In this document: piece by piece, positions 35,049-43,237 of the stretch
Numbering within the stretch: the first letter of the stretch is position 1
Layout of the letters: each line of letters begins with the position of its first letter
Source: Deltaproteobacteria bacterium
GTDB lineage: Bacteria; Desulfobacterota; JADFVX01
Direction: 5' to 3'
NCBI GenBank assembly: GCA_029860075.1
Contig: JAOUBX010000020.1
Coordinates: 1-62,321, forward strand
Length of the DNA stretch: 62,321 nucleotides
Notes under the pieces: model-generated
Told to the model about the DNA's origin: nothing
The model's database searches: none
What the model saw: the letters and a program-made list of their open reading frames with translations, nothing else
Made by a program: the position numbers and the translations under genes

Positions 35049-35987
35049 ATGAAGAAAAAGATTACCATTGCGACCAGGGGCAGTATGCTGGCTCTCTGGC
35101 AGGCAAACCATATAAAGGATTCCATCGAGGAAGCGCATCCCGGCACAGCTGTGGAACTGCTTAAAATCAAGACGACGGGAGACAAGATACTCGACGTTCC
35201 CCTGGCAATGGTGGGGGGAAAAGGACTCTTTGTCAAGGAAATTGAGGAAGCGCTTATCGATGGCAGGGCAGACCTTGCCGTACACAGTCTTAAAGACGTT
35301 CCTACCGAGTTGCCCGAAGGTCTGGGACTGGCTGCCATTACAGAGCGGGAAGATTCCCGGGACGCTCTCATATCGAATGGAAAAAAGACCCTCGCTGAGT
35401 TGCCGGAGGGCGCGAAAATCGGGAGTTCTTCCTTAAGGCGCCAGTGTCAGCTGCTTAAGGTAAGGCCCGACCTTAATATTGTTTCTTTAAGAGGTAACCT
35501 CGATACGAGAATTAAGAAGGTCGAGGCCGGTGAGTTTGATGCCATCATTCTGGCTGCGGCGGGTATGAGACGCCTTGGCTGGGAGGAAAGAATTACCGAA
35601 TGCATCTCACCGGACATTCTCCTTCCTGCCATCGCCCAGGGGGCGCTTGGAATAGAAACAAGAAATGACGACGGCCAAACCAATGAAATTATTTCTTTTT
35701 TGAACCACAGTGAAACAGCGGCGGCAGTAAAAGCTGAAAGGGCCCTTCTTAAAAGACTCGAAGGGGGCTGTCAGGTGCCTATCGCCGCTTACGGTGAACT
35801 GGAAGATGAACAGCTTCGCTTGCGTGGTCTTGTGGGCAGCCTTGACGGAAAGACACTTATTACGGATGAACTGAGGGGACGGGTGGCTGAACCCGAATCA
35901 CTTGGAATTGACCTGGCTGAAAATCTTCTCGACAGGGGCGCCGGTGAAATACTGGAAGAGATCTATAAAATGGATCTTGGAAAGTGA
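35049..35987 (+). CDS. hemC: Porphobilinogen deaminase (hydroxymethylbilane synthase)
   Basis: The 312-residue enzyme has TRGSMLALWQA at the N-terminus, GRADLAVHSLKDVPTELPEGL with the catalytic Asp, GSSSLRRQCQL, and LKRLEGGCQVPIAAYG, where the Cys binds the dipyrromethane cofactor. It polymerises four porphobilinogens. It starts 17 bp after the restored hemA stop and overlaps the hemD start by four bases. Confidence 0.95.
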   Translation: MKKKITIATRGSMLALWQANHIKDSIEEAHPGTAVELLKIKTTGDKILDVPLAMVGGKGLFVKEIEEALIDGRADLAVHSLKDVPTELPEGLGLAAITEREDSRDALISNGKKTLAELPEGAKIGSSSLRRQCQLLKVRPDLNIVSLRGNLDTRIKKVEAGEFDAIILAAAGMRRLGWEERITECISPDILLPAIAQGALGIETRNDDGQTNEIISFLNHSETAAAVKAERALLKRLEGGCQVPIAAYGELEDEQLRLRGLVGSLDGKTLITDELRGRVAEPESLGIDLAENLLDRGAGEILEEIYKMDLGK

Positions 35988-36742
35988 AACTTAAGGTCCT
36001 TGTAACAAGGGCCGAAGAACAGGCCGGAGAATTTGCGGGCGCTTTGCAATCCCTCGGATTTGAACCGCTCATTTTTCCAGTTATAGAATTTCAGCCCACG
36101 GAAGATAAGGGCATAGTGGAAAGGGCTTTCCGTCATCTTTCTTCCTATGACTGGATATTGCTGACCAGCGCCAATGCCGTCAGGTTTTTTATGGGTGCCC
36201 TTAAAGAGAGGGGGATAACTCTTTCGTCTCCGGGGGATGTCCCTGTTTGCGCTGTCGGTCCAAAGACAGCTGAAGCAGCGGAAAAGGCGGGTATTACTAT
36301 TGACCTTATTCCTGATAATTTCCAGGCCGAAGGCGTTATCAGCGCTTTTCAGGGTATCGGGATAAAAGGTAAGAAAGTATTGTTTCCAAGAGCGGAAGCG
36401 GGTCGGGAGCTTCTCCCTGATGCGCTGGCAAAGCTGGGCGCCCGGGTGACGCTTGTTCCCCTTTACCGCACCGTTAAACCTGAAAGAAAGGAAGATGAAC
36501 TTAAGGGTCTTCTATCAAAAGGGGTGGAGGTAATTACTTTTACCAGCGGTTCTACGGTACGAAATTTTCTCGATATTCTCGGCAGGGAAAACCTTGCTCT
36601 GCTGGCCGGTACGAAAATCGCCTGTATTAGCGAGGTGACGGCCGGCATTGCCGAAGAAGAGGGCCTCAAAACGGACATTATCCCTTTAAAATCTACAACG
36701 CAATCACTTGCCCATGCCATTGGTAAATATTTTACGGGCTAG
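35984..36742 (+). CDS. hemD: Uroporphyrinogen-III synthase
   Basis: The 252-residue protein starts with GTG in a GTGA overlap with hemC. KVLVTRAEEQAGEFAGALQSLGFEPLIFPVIEF opens the fold, and YDWILLTSANAVRFF, VCAVGPKTAEA and VLFPRAEAGRELLPDALAKLGARVTLVPLYRTV are conserved HemD blocks. It closes and isomerises hydroxymethylbilane. No UPG-III methyltransferase domain is fused. Confidence 0.9.
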   Translation: MKLKVLVTRAEEQAGEFAGALQSLGFEPLIFPVIEFQPTEDKGIVERAFRHLSSYDWILLTSANAVRFFMGALKERGITLSSPGDVPVCAVGPKTAEAAEKAGITIDLIPDNFQAEGVISAFQGIGIKGKKVLFPRAEAGRELLPDALAKLGARVTLVPLYRTVKPERKEDELKGLLSKGVEVITFTSGSTVRNFLDILGRENLALLAGTKIACISEVTAGIAEEEGLKTDIIPLKSTTQSLAHAIGKYFTG

Positions 36743-37244
36743 CGGTTCTATTCCCTCCTGCCTGCCCTAATTAATGGAGAAGCTTTCACCTCGCTGCGCC
36801 GCTGTTTGTGGCGTAGCGCTTGATTTACTCCCGTCATTTTGTTAAGCAAGACAGCTCAAAAGCGTTTACAGGCAAAATCTCTTAAAAAGGCAATCTATAG
36901 TCATTCCTTGACTGAAAGAACAAAAAAAAAACCTCTAAAGCAATATCTGTCGCAAAAAAAGCAATATCTGTCGCACAAATGTGATTTTTTTTTGCTAGGC
37001 TTTCTTTAACTGGTTATTTTCCCGGTCATTCAATAGACGATTTTTTGCTTATGAGCAGGCACGGATTTTGATCTTCTCTTTGCCCCTGCCCTTAAGCGGC
37101 ATAAATTCTTGCCAGGGCGCTATGGCCCGAAGCTAAGGGTTCATAGCGCAGCTTGGGAGGGGGTGGTGCATATCAATGTGTAATACATTTAATTGCCCCT
37201 TTAAGTCAATGTAACTATTTCCTGAATGATTAATGGAGAGTTTC
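36743..37244. other. 502-bp regulatory region upstream of the hybrid kinase
   Basis: It holds a GC-rich hairpin (36792-36818, CGCTGCGCC with GGCGTAGCG including one G-T pair) and two identical 14-mers at 36940-36953 and 36961-36974. No gene is seen. Confidence 0.5.
36940..36974. promoter_or_regulatory. Tandem 14-bp sites GCAATATCTGTCGC
   Basis: The two copies are identical and start exactly 21 bp apart, which is two helical turns. Related copies lie at 41152-41165 (GCAATATCCGTCGC) and 5222-5235 (GCAATATCTGTCTT). The pair is 270 bp upstream of the hybrid kinase. I infer a binding site for a dimeric or tandem-binding regulator. Confidence 0.5.
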
Positions 37245-39578
37245 ATGGGGTTTGAAAATAAGAAGTCTTGTATGAATGCTGAACACGTTAATTCAGAATA
37301 TTTGCTGAAAAAAGAGAAAGTCTTCCGGAGCATTTTCGAAAATTCGACAATCGGTCTGGCTATGGTTAGTCCCGATGGATTCTTCCTCCATGCAAATAAT
37401 GCCTTATCTTCTATGCTTGGCTATTCAAAGGAGGCGCTGCTCAAGAAAAACTGTTTCCACTTAATTGTTAATGATGACATGGAAGATGCCCATGCCTGCC
37501 ATAAAATGATGGTTGATGGTGGAATAAACTTAATTCAATTTGAAAAGAAAACCTTAGCAGATGATGGTTCCTTCCTCTGGTTGCAGATAAGCTCAATTCC
37601 CGTGAGAGACAAGGCGGGAAATATTGAATACTACATAATTCAGATAGAAAATATTACCGATCAAAAAGCAATTGAAGAATCGCTTAAAGACTCGGAATCA
37701 AAGTGGAGAGATATTGCCCAAAATTCGCCTGATCACATTGTGCTGCTAAATAAAAAGCTGGAAGTCATCTATATAAACCGCCCCATGTATGAACTTTCTA
37801 CCGAGAAAATTCTGGGCTCCCGACTCTTAAACTATATTCCACATGAGTATCATGATGGCGTCGTTGACAGTTGTATGAAAACCTTAAAAGATGGCAAGAC
37901 ACATACTTTTGAATCAAAGTATTTTGTTGCCGGCAATGACCTTGGGACTTTTGAATCAAGAGTAGGGCCTCTGCGTAAAGGCGGTGAAATTGTCTCCCTC
38001 GTTGTGAGCATAAGGGATGTAACGGAGAGAAAGGAGGCTGAAGCGGAGCTCAAAAAGAGTGAGGAGCGATGTTCCCTGGTCATCAAGGGAGTAAGTGACG
38101 GTATATGGGACCGAAATCTCCAGACCGGTGAAATTTATTTCTCTCCCCGATGGAAGGAAATGCTCGGTTACAAAGACGACGAAATACCTGATCGCTATGA
38201 AGAGTGGGAAAAGCGGGTTCATCCTGATGATTATCAATATGTTGTCAAAGATATTAATGATCACTTTCAGGGGGAGGCCCCCTTTTACATGAGTGAATTC
38301 AGGATGAGACATAAAGAAGGCTCATACCGGTGGATACTTGCAAGAGGAGCGACCATAAAAGACGGCAAGGGGAAACCTACCCGCTTCGCCGGGTCGCATA
38401 CCGATATTACGGAGAAAAAATATATGGAAGAGGAGTTGCTTAAGGCTCGAAGAATTGAGTCTATCGGCCTCCTGGCCGGTGGCATTGCTCACGACTTTAA
38501 TAATATTTTAACGGGTGTTCTTACCAATATACAGGTAGCCAAAGATTGTCTGGATGATTTTGAAAATTATGAAAATGATATCTCCACCAGTCTCGCTTAT
38601 GCTGAGGCGGCGACTTTGCGGGCCACCGAGCTTACCAAACAGTTGCTTACTTTTTCCAAAGGCGGGGCGCCTACCATAAAGTCGGCTTCTGTGGCAGATC
38701 TCATTACCGAAACGGCCTCTTTTGTCCTGAGGGGCTCTAATGTAAGAAGGCGGTGCATTATTCCGGAAAATCTCTGGGATGCAAGAATTGATACCGGGCA
38801 AATCAGCCAGGTGCTGAACAACCTTCTCATTAATGCGAAACAATCGATGCCGAAAGGGGGCACCGTTTCAATCAAAGCGGAAAATAAATTTGTTGATGAC
38901 GACAGCCCCTTGCCTCTGGAGCGTGGAAACTATATAAAAATAACGATAAAAGACAGGGGTACCGGAATATTGCCTGAGAATATGGACAGGATATTTGATC
39001 CTTACTTTACAACAAAGGGAGAAGGAAATGGCCTCGGACTGGCTACATCCTACATGGTTGTCAAAAAGCATAAAGGGCATATTTTTGCCGAATCAAAGGC
39101 CGGAGCAGGCACTGCCTTTTATGTCTATCTCCCGGCAAGCAGCGAAAAAGCTTCCCGCAAAAGCTCTGTCAAAGAAAAGAATGCTTATCAGGGAACAGGA
39201 CGGGTGCTTCTTCTTGAAGACGAACAGATTGTTGCCAACTCGATAAAAAGTGTCGTCGTAAGGGCAGGGTATGATCTGCAACATGTTGAAGACGGTAAAG
39301 ATGCCATAAAAATATATAAAAAGGCCCGTGAAATAGGGGAGCACTTTGATGTGGTCATGATGGATTTAACCATTGCAGGCGGTATGGGAGGCGTTGAAAC
39401 CCTGAAAAGGCTGAAAAAAATTGATCCACTTGTAAAAGCCATCGTTTGCAGTGGTTATTCTGAAGGAGATGTCATTTCCGATTATGAAAAATACGGTTTT
39501 TGTGATGTATTACCCAAACCGTTTTCAAGAAATGAAGTTCTGGAAAAGCTGGATAAGGCGCTCAAAAAAGCACATTAA
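37245..39578 (+). CDS. Soluble hybrid histidine kinase with three PAS domains and receiver
   Basis: ATG 37245 has GGAGAG 4 bases upstream; the in-frame ATG at 37233 has none, so 777 residues are proposed. The order is PAS (about 20-135), PAS (145-265), PAS_3 (275-395, ending HTDITEKK), HisKA with phospho-acceptor His 416 (GGIAHDFNNILTG), and HATPase (LNNLLINAKQSMP, DRGTGILPE, GEGNGLGLATSYM). The C-terminal receiver has LLEDE and MMDLTIAGGMGG. No membrane helix is seen, so the signal is cytoplasmic. The next gene, 54 bp downstream, is an NtrC-type regulator, its probable partner. Confidence 0.87.
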   Translation: MGFENKKSCMNAEHVNSEYLLKKEKVFRSIFENSTIGLAMVSPDGFFLHANNALSSMLGYSKEALLKKNCFHLIVNDDMEDAHACHKMMVDGGINLIQFEKKTLADDGSFLWLQISSIPVRDKAGNIEYYIIQIENITDQKAIEESLKDSESKWRDIAQNSPDHIVLLNKKLEVIYINRPMYELSTEKILGSRLLNYIPHEYHDGVVDSCMKTLKDGKTHTFESKYFVAGNDLGTFESRVGPLRKGGEIVSLVVSIRDVTERKEAEAELKKSEERCSLVIKGVSDGIWDRNLQTGEIYFSPRWKEMLGYKDDEIPDRYEEWEKRVHPDDYQYVVKDINDHFQGEAPFYMSEFRMRHKEGSYRWILARGATIKDGKGKPTRFAGSHTDITEKKYMEEELLKARRIESIGLLAGGIAHDFNNILTGVLTNIQVAKDCLDDFENYENDISTSLAYAEAATLRATELTKQLLTFSKGGAPTIKSASVADLITETASFVLRGSNVRRRCIIPENLWDARIDTGQISQVLNNLLINAKQSMPKGGTVSIKAENKFVDDDSPLPLERGNYIKITIKDRGTGILPENMDRIFDPYFTTKGEGNGLGLATSYMVVKKHKGHIFAESKAGAGTAFYVYLPASSEKASRKSSVKEKNAYQGTGRVLLLEDEQIVANSIKSVVVRAGYDLQHVEDGKDAIKIYKKAREIGEHFDVVMMDLTIAGGMGGVETLKRLKKIDPLVKAIVCSGYSEGDVISDYEKYGFCDVLPKPFSRNEVLEKLDKALKKAH

Positions 39579-39632
39579 TTCTTTTTTTGTACAGAATATT
39601 TTAAAAAAATAACCTCTATTATTAATTAAAAG

Positions 39633-41057
39633 ATGAACAAGTATATTTCAGGTCTTCCCATTCTGCTTGTCGATGACGAAGAAGACATCCTCCACGCCTA
39701 TAAACAGGCTTTGAGGAAAGCATTTTCCCATGAGATTATAACCTTCACAAAAGGCCGTAAGCTGCTTCATTTTCTTGAAAATAATGAAGCGGCAGTCGTT
39801 GTGCTTGATCTTTTCATGCCTTCCATTTCAGGGCTCACCCTCCTCAAGGAAATTGCTGTAAAATTTCCCCTTCTGCCGGTAATCGTTATGACCGGTACAG
39901 GCGAAGTTGATACGGCGGTAGAGTGCATGAAGGAAGGGGCCTTTGATTATCTGACTAAACCGGCTGACAGGAACCGGCTTGTTTCATCCATAAAAAAAGC
40001 GATAGAAATGGAGGAACTGCGCTCTCAGGTATCGTCACTCAAGGAGTATCTCCTAAGCGACAACCTGGAGCATGAGGAAGCATTTAAGTCGATCATTACG
40101 CGGAGCAAAAAGATCCGTTCCATTTTTCAATATATTGAAGCCACAGCCCCTTCCCCGCAACCGATTCTCATTACCGGTGAAACAGGGACGGGCAAGGAGC
40201 TTTTTGCCGGCGCCATCCATGAAGTCAGCAGTCTGAGAGGCGCTTTTGTTGCCGTCAATGTTGCCGGCCTTGATGATAATATGTTTTCCGATACCCTTTT
40301 TGGCCATGCAAAAGGGGCGTATAGCGGGGCTGAACAGTCGAGGAACGGTCTTGTAGAAAAAGCGGCAGAGGGAACCCTTTTTCTCGATGAAATAGGCGAC
40401 CTGTCTGAGTCTTCCCAGGTCAAGCTTTTGCGCTTATTGCAGGAAAGCAGTTATTACCCCCTCGGTTCGGATAATCAAAAGATAAGTAATGCCCGGGTTG
40501 TTGTTTCCACCAACAGAGACCTTTCAAAAATGGTGTCACAGGGGCTATTTAGAAAAGACCTTTATTATCGCCTTAATTCACACAAAATTTATATTCCTCC
40601 CCTGAGGGAAAGAACCGGTGATACGCCACTCCTTGTCAAGCATTTCATTAAGAAATCATCCTTTATTCTTAAAAAGAAAAAACCGACACCTCCCAATGAA
40701 CTATTTGACCTCCTTTCTGCTTACCATTTCCCCGGTAATGTGAGAGAGCTTGAGGGAATGGTTTTTGATGCCGTAACAAGGCATAAAACAGGTATCTTGT
40801 CTACACGAAGCTTCCGGGATTCAATCAAGCTGGAAACGGAGAAGAATCAGGTCATACATTCAACCGTCAATGATCATACCCGTGTCAGACTTGAAGTCTC
40901 GGGGCGTCTCCTCACACTCAAGGAAGCGGAAGAACTCCTTATCAGCAAGGCCATGGAAAAGGCCAACAACAACCAGCGCCTTGCATCAGAAATGCTGGGC
41001 ATCACACGGCAGGCCTTAAATAAACGTCTCATTAGAAAGAAGCAGGTGAGTAATTAA
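39633..41057 (+). CDS. NtrC-family sigma54-dependent response regulator
   Basis: The 474-residue protein has a receiver (LLVDDEED at 11-18, phospho-acceptor Asp 59), an AAA+ sigma54-interaction domain with Walker A GETGTGKE (182-189) and Walker B LFLDEIGDL (249-257), and a Fis-type helix-turn-helix at the end (NQRLASEMLGITRQALNKRL). The sigma54 contact loop reads GAYSGA (228-233) instead of GAFTGA, so the usual Thr is Ser. It should activate sigma54 promoters when phosphorylated by the upstream kinase. A -24/-12 promoter with an upstream palindrome lies 125-200 bp after its stop. Confidence 0.9.
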   Translation: MNKYISGLPILLVDDEEDILHAYKQALRKAFSHEIITFTKGRKLLHFLENNEAAVVVLDLFMPSISGLTLLKEIAVKFPLLPVIVMTGTGEVDTAVECMKEGAFDYLTKPADRNRLVSSIKKAIEMEELRSQVSSLKEYLLSDNLEHEEAFKSIITRSKKIRSIFQYIEATAPSPQPILITGETGTGKELFAGAIHEVSSLRGAFVAVNVAGLDDNMFSDTLFGHAKGAYSGAEQSRNGLVEKAAEGTLFLDEIGDLSESSQVKLLRLLQESSYYPLGSDNQKISNARVVVSTNRDLSKMVSQGLFRKDLYYRLNSHKIYIPPLRERTGDTPLLVKHFIKKSSFILKKKKPTPPNELFDLLSAYHFPGNVRELEGMVFDAVTRHKTGILSTRSFRDSIKLETEKNQVIHSTVNDHTRVRLEVSGRLLTLKEAEELLISKAMEKANNNQRLASEMLGITRQALNKRLIRKKQVSN

Positions 41058-41065
41058 AAAGGGGT

Positions 41066-41100
41066 GAGACATCATTTTCTTTGTCAAAAAATGTCTCTTT
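41066..41100 (+). terminator. Weak terminator after the NtrC-type gene
   Basis: GAGACAT (41066-41072) pairs with ATGTCTC (41091-41097), with A/T pairing inside and TTT after it. Confidence 0.4.
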
Positions 41101-41181
41101 AACCGAAAGATCAACGACGACTGCCATCTTGCTAATCTCTTCTCAAATATCGCAATATCCGTCGCTCCCCCCGGGAAAACC

Positions 41182-41201
41182 ATAACGGACCTGTCCGTTA
41201 T
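41182..41201. promoter_or_regulatory. 20-bp palindrome, probable enhancer site for the NtrC-type regulator
   Basis: ATAACGGAC (41182-41190) and GTCCGTTAT (41193-41201) are perfect 9-bp arms with a CT spacer. The centre is about 75 bp upstream of the expected start of the sigma54 promoter, a usual distance for an upstream activating sequence. Confidence 0.6.
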
Positions 41202-41240
41202 AAGTACTGGATTTATAAGAGAATAAAAAAATCGTTAATG

Positions 41241-41256
41241 TGGCATTGTTCCTGCT
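41241..41256 (+). promoter_or_regulatory. Sigma54 (-24/-12) promoter
   Basis: TGGCATTGTTCCTGCT matches TGGCAC-N5-TTGCT at the essential GG and GC with the correct 12-bp distance (GG at 41242-41243, GC at 41254-41255). Deviations are T for C at the end of the -24 block and C for the first T of the -12 block. Transcription would start near 41267 and run into the Cys-rich protein/CheW/chemoreceptor genes. Confidence 0.55.
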
Positions 41257-41328
41257 CTAATAGTATTCAGTTTAAGAGAATCTCTAATAATTTTGGACAG
41301 TTGTTAATAGGGAACAGCTTAAGGAAAA

Positions 41329-41508
41329 ATGGTGGGGAGATATTTACCTGTTGATGATGATGATCCTCAATGCCCGTTGGCAGCAGTAGCCCCGGCAAGG
41401 GCCGGCTGCAGAATTTGTGAGGCATCAAGCGGTATGGAACTTCATTTTGAGAATTTGCCGGTCCCGCTTGTAAGGTTGATATCCGGGATTTCAGGCCGGT
41501 CTCCATGA
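41329..41508 (+). CDS. Tentative 59-residue small protein with three Cys
   Basis: An ATG with AAGGAAA eight bases upstream opens MVGRYLPVDDDDPQCPL and continues through GCRICEASSGMELHFE to a TGA. It lies just after the sigma54 promoter. The CxxC and acidic run are suggestive, but no family is recognised and the frame could be chance. Confidence 0.25.
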   Translation: MVGRYLPVDDDDPQCPLAAVAPARAGCRICEASSGMELHFENLPVPLVRLISGISGRSP

Positions 41509-41576
41509 CGGCGAGGAGGAAGTCGAAAGGTGCTGGAAAATATTCTTAAAACATCAATGATATTAAGGAGAAAACT

Positions 41577-41807
41577 ATGAAGTGCCCTTATTTTGCTCTA
41601 TGGGAAGTGCCTGTCAGTAAAGCCATGATTGCCGTATGCAGTGAAGTTCAAAAAAGCTACGGCCAGGCCTTCTATTCTCCCTCCATGTTTCAGGTCAAGG
41701 AGTATTGCAAGGGGGAAGCCTATAAGCGATGCCCTTTCTATATAAAGGTTTACAGGGAAAGTTTTTCGGAGCCTTACTTGCCGTCGAAAAAGGATGCCGG
41801 ACGCTGA
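41577..41807 (+). CDS. Small Cys-rich protein of unknown function
   Basis: The 76-residue protein follows TAAGGAGAAA. It has four Cys: C3 in CPYF, C21, C44 in EYCKGE and C52 in RCPFY. The mirrored CPYF and RCPFY motifs suggest that two halves bring four thiolates together, for zinc or an iron-sulfur cluster, though this is inference. It is the first clear gene after the sigma54 promoter and precedes a receiver-only regulator, CheW and a chemoreceptor, so a signalling role is possible. Confidence 0.65.
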   Translation: MKCPYFALWEVPVSKAMIAVCSEVQKSYGQAFYSPSMFQVKEYCKGEAYKRCPFYIKVYRESFSEPYLPSKKDAGR

Positions 41808-41907
41808 ACCCGGCAGGTTTTGAACCTGTTTCGCCAAAGCCGGAGAGAAGGTGGGAAGGTCCGGCAGGGCAGTAATCATTTGTGCAAAGAGAGGAGATTT
41901 ATTCCTT

Positions 41908-42291
41908 ATGGGACAAAGGATACTTATCGTTGATGATGAAAAAAGCTTTGCTTTTGCCGTAAGAAAGTTGCTCGCTTCTCACAATATAGAGGCGGATTTT
42001 GCAGAGACTGCCAATGAGGCCATGCTCATGCTGTCAAGAAAGCGGTATGACGTTACATTAATAGATTTGCATCTGCCCTGCGTGAGAGGTATAGAACTGG
42101 CCAGGATGGTTCTCTCAAAGTATCCTCATATTAATGCCCTGTTAATGTCGGGTTCAGGGACGATAGATGATTATCTGGACGCTCAAATGACAGGTGTCAT
42201 GGATTTTATACATAAGCCTTTTGAGATTAATTTTTTAGTCAAAATGCTGGGTGAGATTGCGGGACCCGCTAAGGGGAAGCTGCAGGTTTAG
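41908..42291 (+). CDS. Receiver-only response regulator
   Basis: ATG 41908 has GAGGAG upstream and begins MGQRILIVDDEKSFAF; the frame to the left of it is not part of the fold. The 127-residue domain has VDDE, the phospho-acceptor Asp in VTLIDLHLPCVRG, LMSGSG with the conserved Ser in place of Thr, and HKPF with the conserved Lys. No output domain follows. It resembles CheY-like or Spo0F-like shuttles and sits in a cluster with CheW and a chemoreceptor. Confidence 0.85.
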   Translation: MGQRILIVDDEKSFAFAVRKLLASHNIEADFAETANEAMLMLSRKRYDVTLIDLHLPCVRGIELARMVLSKYPHINALLMSGSGTIDDYLDAQMTGVMDFIHKPFEINFLVKMLGEIAGPAKGKLQV

Positions 42292-42395
42292 CGGTTGAGA
42301 TTCATAGTTGAAGAGAGCATTTTCCGAAATAATTGATTTAGCAGCAGGCGCTGCATTAAAAAAAACAAATCTATAAAATAAAGGAGTGGCGGATC

Positions 42396-42554
42396 ATGAC
42401 TTATTTAACAAAAATCAAAAAAAATATGTTTAACGCTTATTATTTAAAAAAAATTGAGGGGAACAACTGGTATTACGGCAGGTTTTTTGAATTGTGCGTA
42501 CTTTTCTTTTTCCTGGTGGGTTTCTTTCTGGGACTTACCCTTAGGTCTAACTGA
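42396..42554 (+). CDS. 52-residue single-pass membrane microprotein
   Basis: This frame is short and easily missed. AAGGAG lies 9 bases before ATG 42396. The N-terminal half is basic and aromatic (MTYLTKIKKNMFNAYYLKKI, then EGNNWYYGRFFE). Residues 33-47 are a hydrophobic helix (LCVLFFFLVGFFLGL) and the end is TLRSN. It fills an otherwise empty 300-bp gap between the receiver gene and cheW on the same strand. A small membrane partner of the chemoreceptor or CheW is possible but not shown. I know no family for it. Confidence 0.6.
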   Translation: MTYLTKIKKNMFNAYYLKKIEGNNWYYGRFFELCVLFFFLVGFFLGLTLRSN

Positions 42555-42614
42555 TGGCAGAGGGCAAATGTGTGCCGGTCATAATTTTTGCCTGAAAGGA
42601 GGTTGAAGAATATT

Positions 42615-43172
42615 ATGGAAGCGACAGAAACAGTTTCAGCTCCGGCAAAGACTGCGGGAGAGCGTCTGGAGGGGGGGAAATTTCTTACCTTTCAGTTGCT
42701 TAATGAGGAGTATGGCCTTGAAATATTGACGGTGAGAGAAATTATCGGAATCATGGATATTACGACTGTTCCCAAAACGCCTGCCTACGTGAAAGGCGTT
42801 ATAAACCTGAGAGGGCAGGTCATACCCGTTATCGATCTTCGGCTCAAGTTCGGCATGCCTGAGGGAGAGTACGGAAAAAGGACCTGTATCGTTGTCGTTA
42901 ATGTTAACGGCCTCCAGATGGGTATTGTCGTTGATACCGTGTCGGAGGTGATGGACATTGATGCCGAAAATATTGAGGCGGCGCCCTCATTCGGCACCCA
43001 AATCAATACGGACTATATACTGGGCATGGGGAAGGTGCAGGGCGCCGTCAAGATACTCCTCGATATCGGTGAGGTGCTCACTTCCGAGGAAATGGTGATG
43101 ATGGAGGAGATAGCGAAAGTGGCTCCCATAGCCGGGGAAGGAAAGAAAGGCAAAAAGAAGGATGAAGAATAA
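42615..43172 (+). CDS. cheW: Chemotaxis coupling protein CheW
   Basis: ATG 42615 has AAGGAGG 12 bases upstream and gives 185 residues. GKFLTFQLLNEEYGLEILTVREIIGIMDITTVP (in parts), VKGVINLRGQVIPVIDLRLKFGM and VDTVSEVMDI are the standard CheW strands. The C-terminal tail is Lys-rich (GEGKKGKKKDEE). CheW links chemoreceptors to CheA; no cheA is in the window, so it must couple to a kinase encoded elsewhere. Confidence 0.93.
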   Translation: MEATETVSAPAKTAGERLEGGKFLTFQLLNEEYGLEILTVREIIGIMDITTVPKTPAYVKGVINLRGQVIPVIDLRLKFGMPEGEYGKRTCIVVVNVNGLQMGIVVDTVSEVMDIDAENIEAAPSFGTQINTDYILGMGKVQGAVKILLDIGEVLTSEEMVMMEEIAKVAPIAGEGKKGKKKDEE

Positions 43173-43237
43173 AACCTTTCTTTGCGCTTTACTATTTAAT
43201 GGTGGATTAACTTTCTAGCAAACAGGGAGGTAGAAAA

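Larger units (their letters stand above)
41058..41576. other. 519-bp region with terminator, palindrome and sigma54 promoter
   Basis: It contains a weak terminator (41066-41100), motif GCAATATCCGTCGC (41152-41165), a 20-bp palindrome (41182-41201), a sigma54-type promoter (41241-41256) and a tentative 59-codon frame (41329-41508). Confidence 0.6.

Noticed and set aside
36940..36974. Reading the tandem 14-mers as sigma54 promoters on the minus strand
   Set aside because: The essential GG is GC in every copy, and no gene would be transcribed in that direction except back into hemD.
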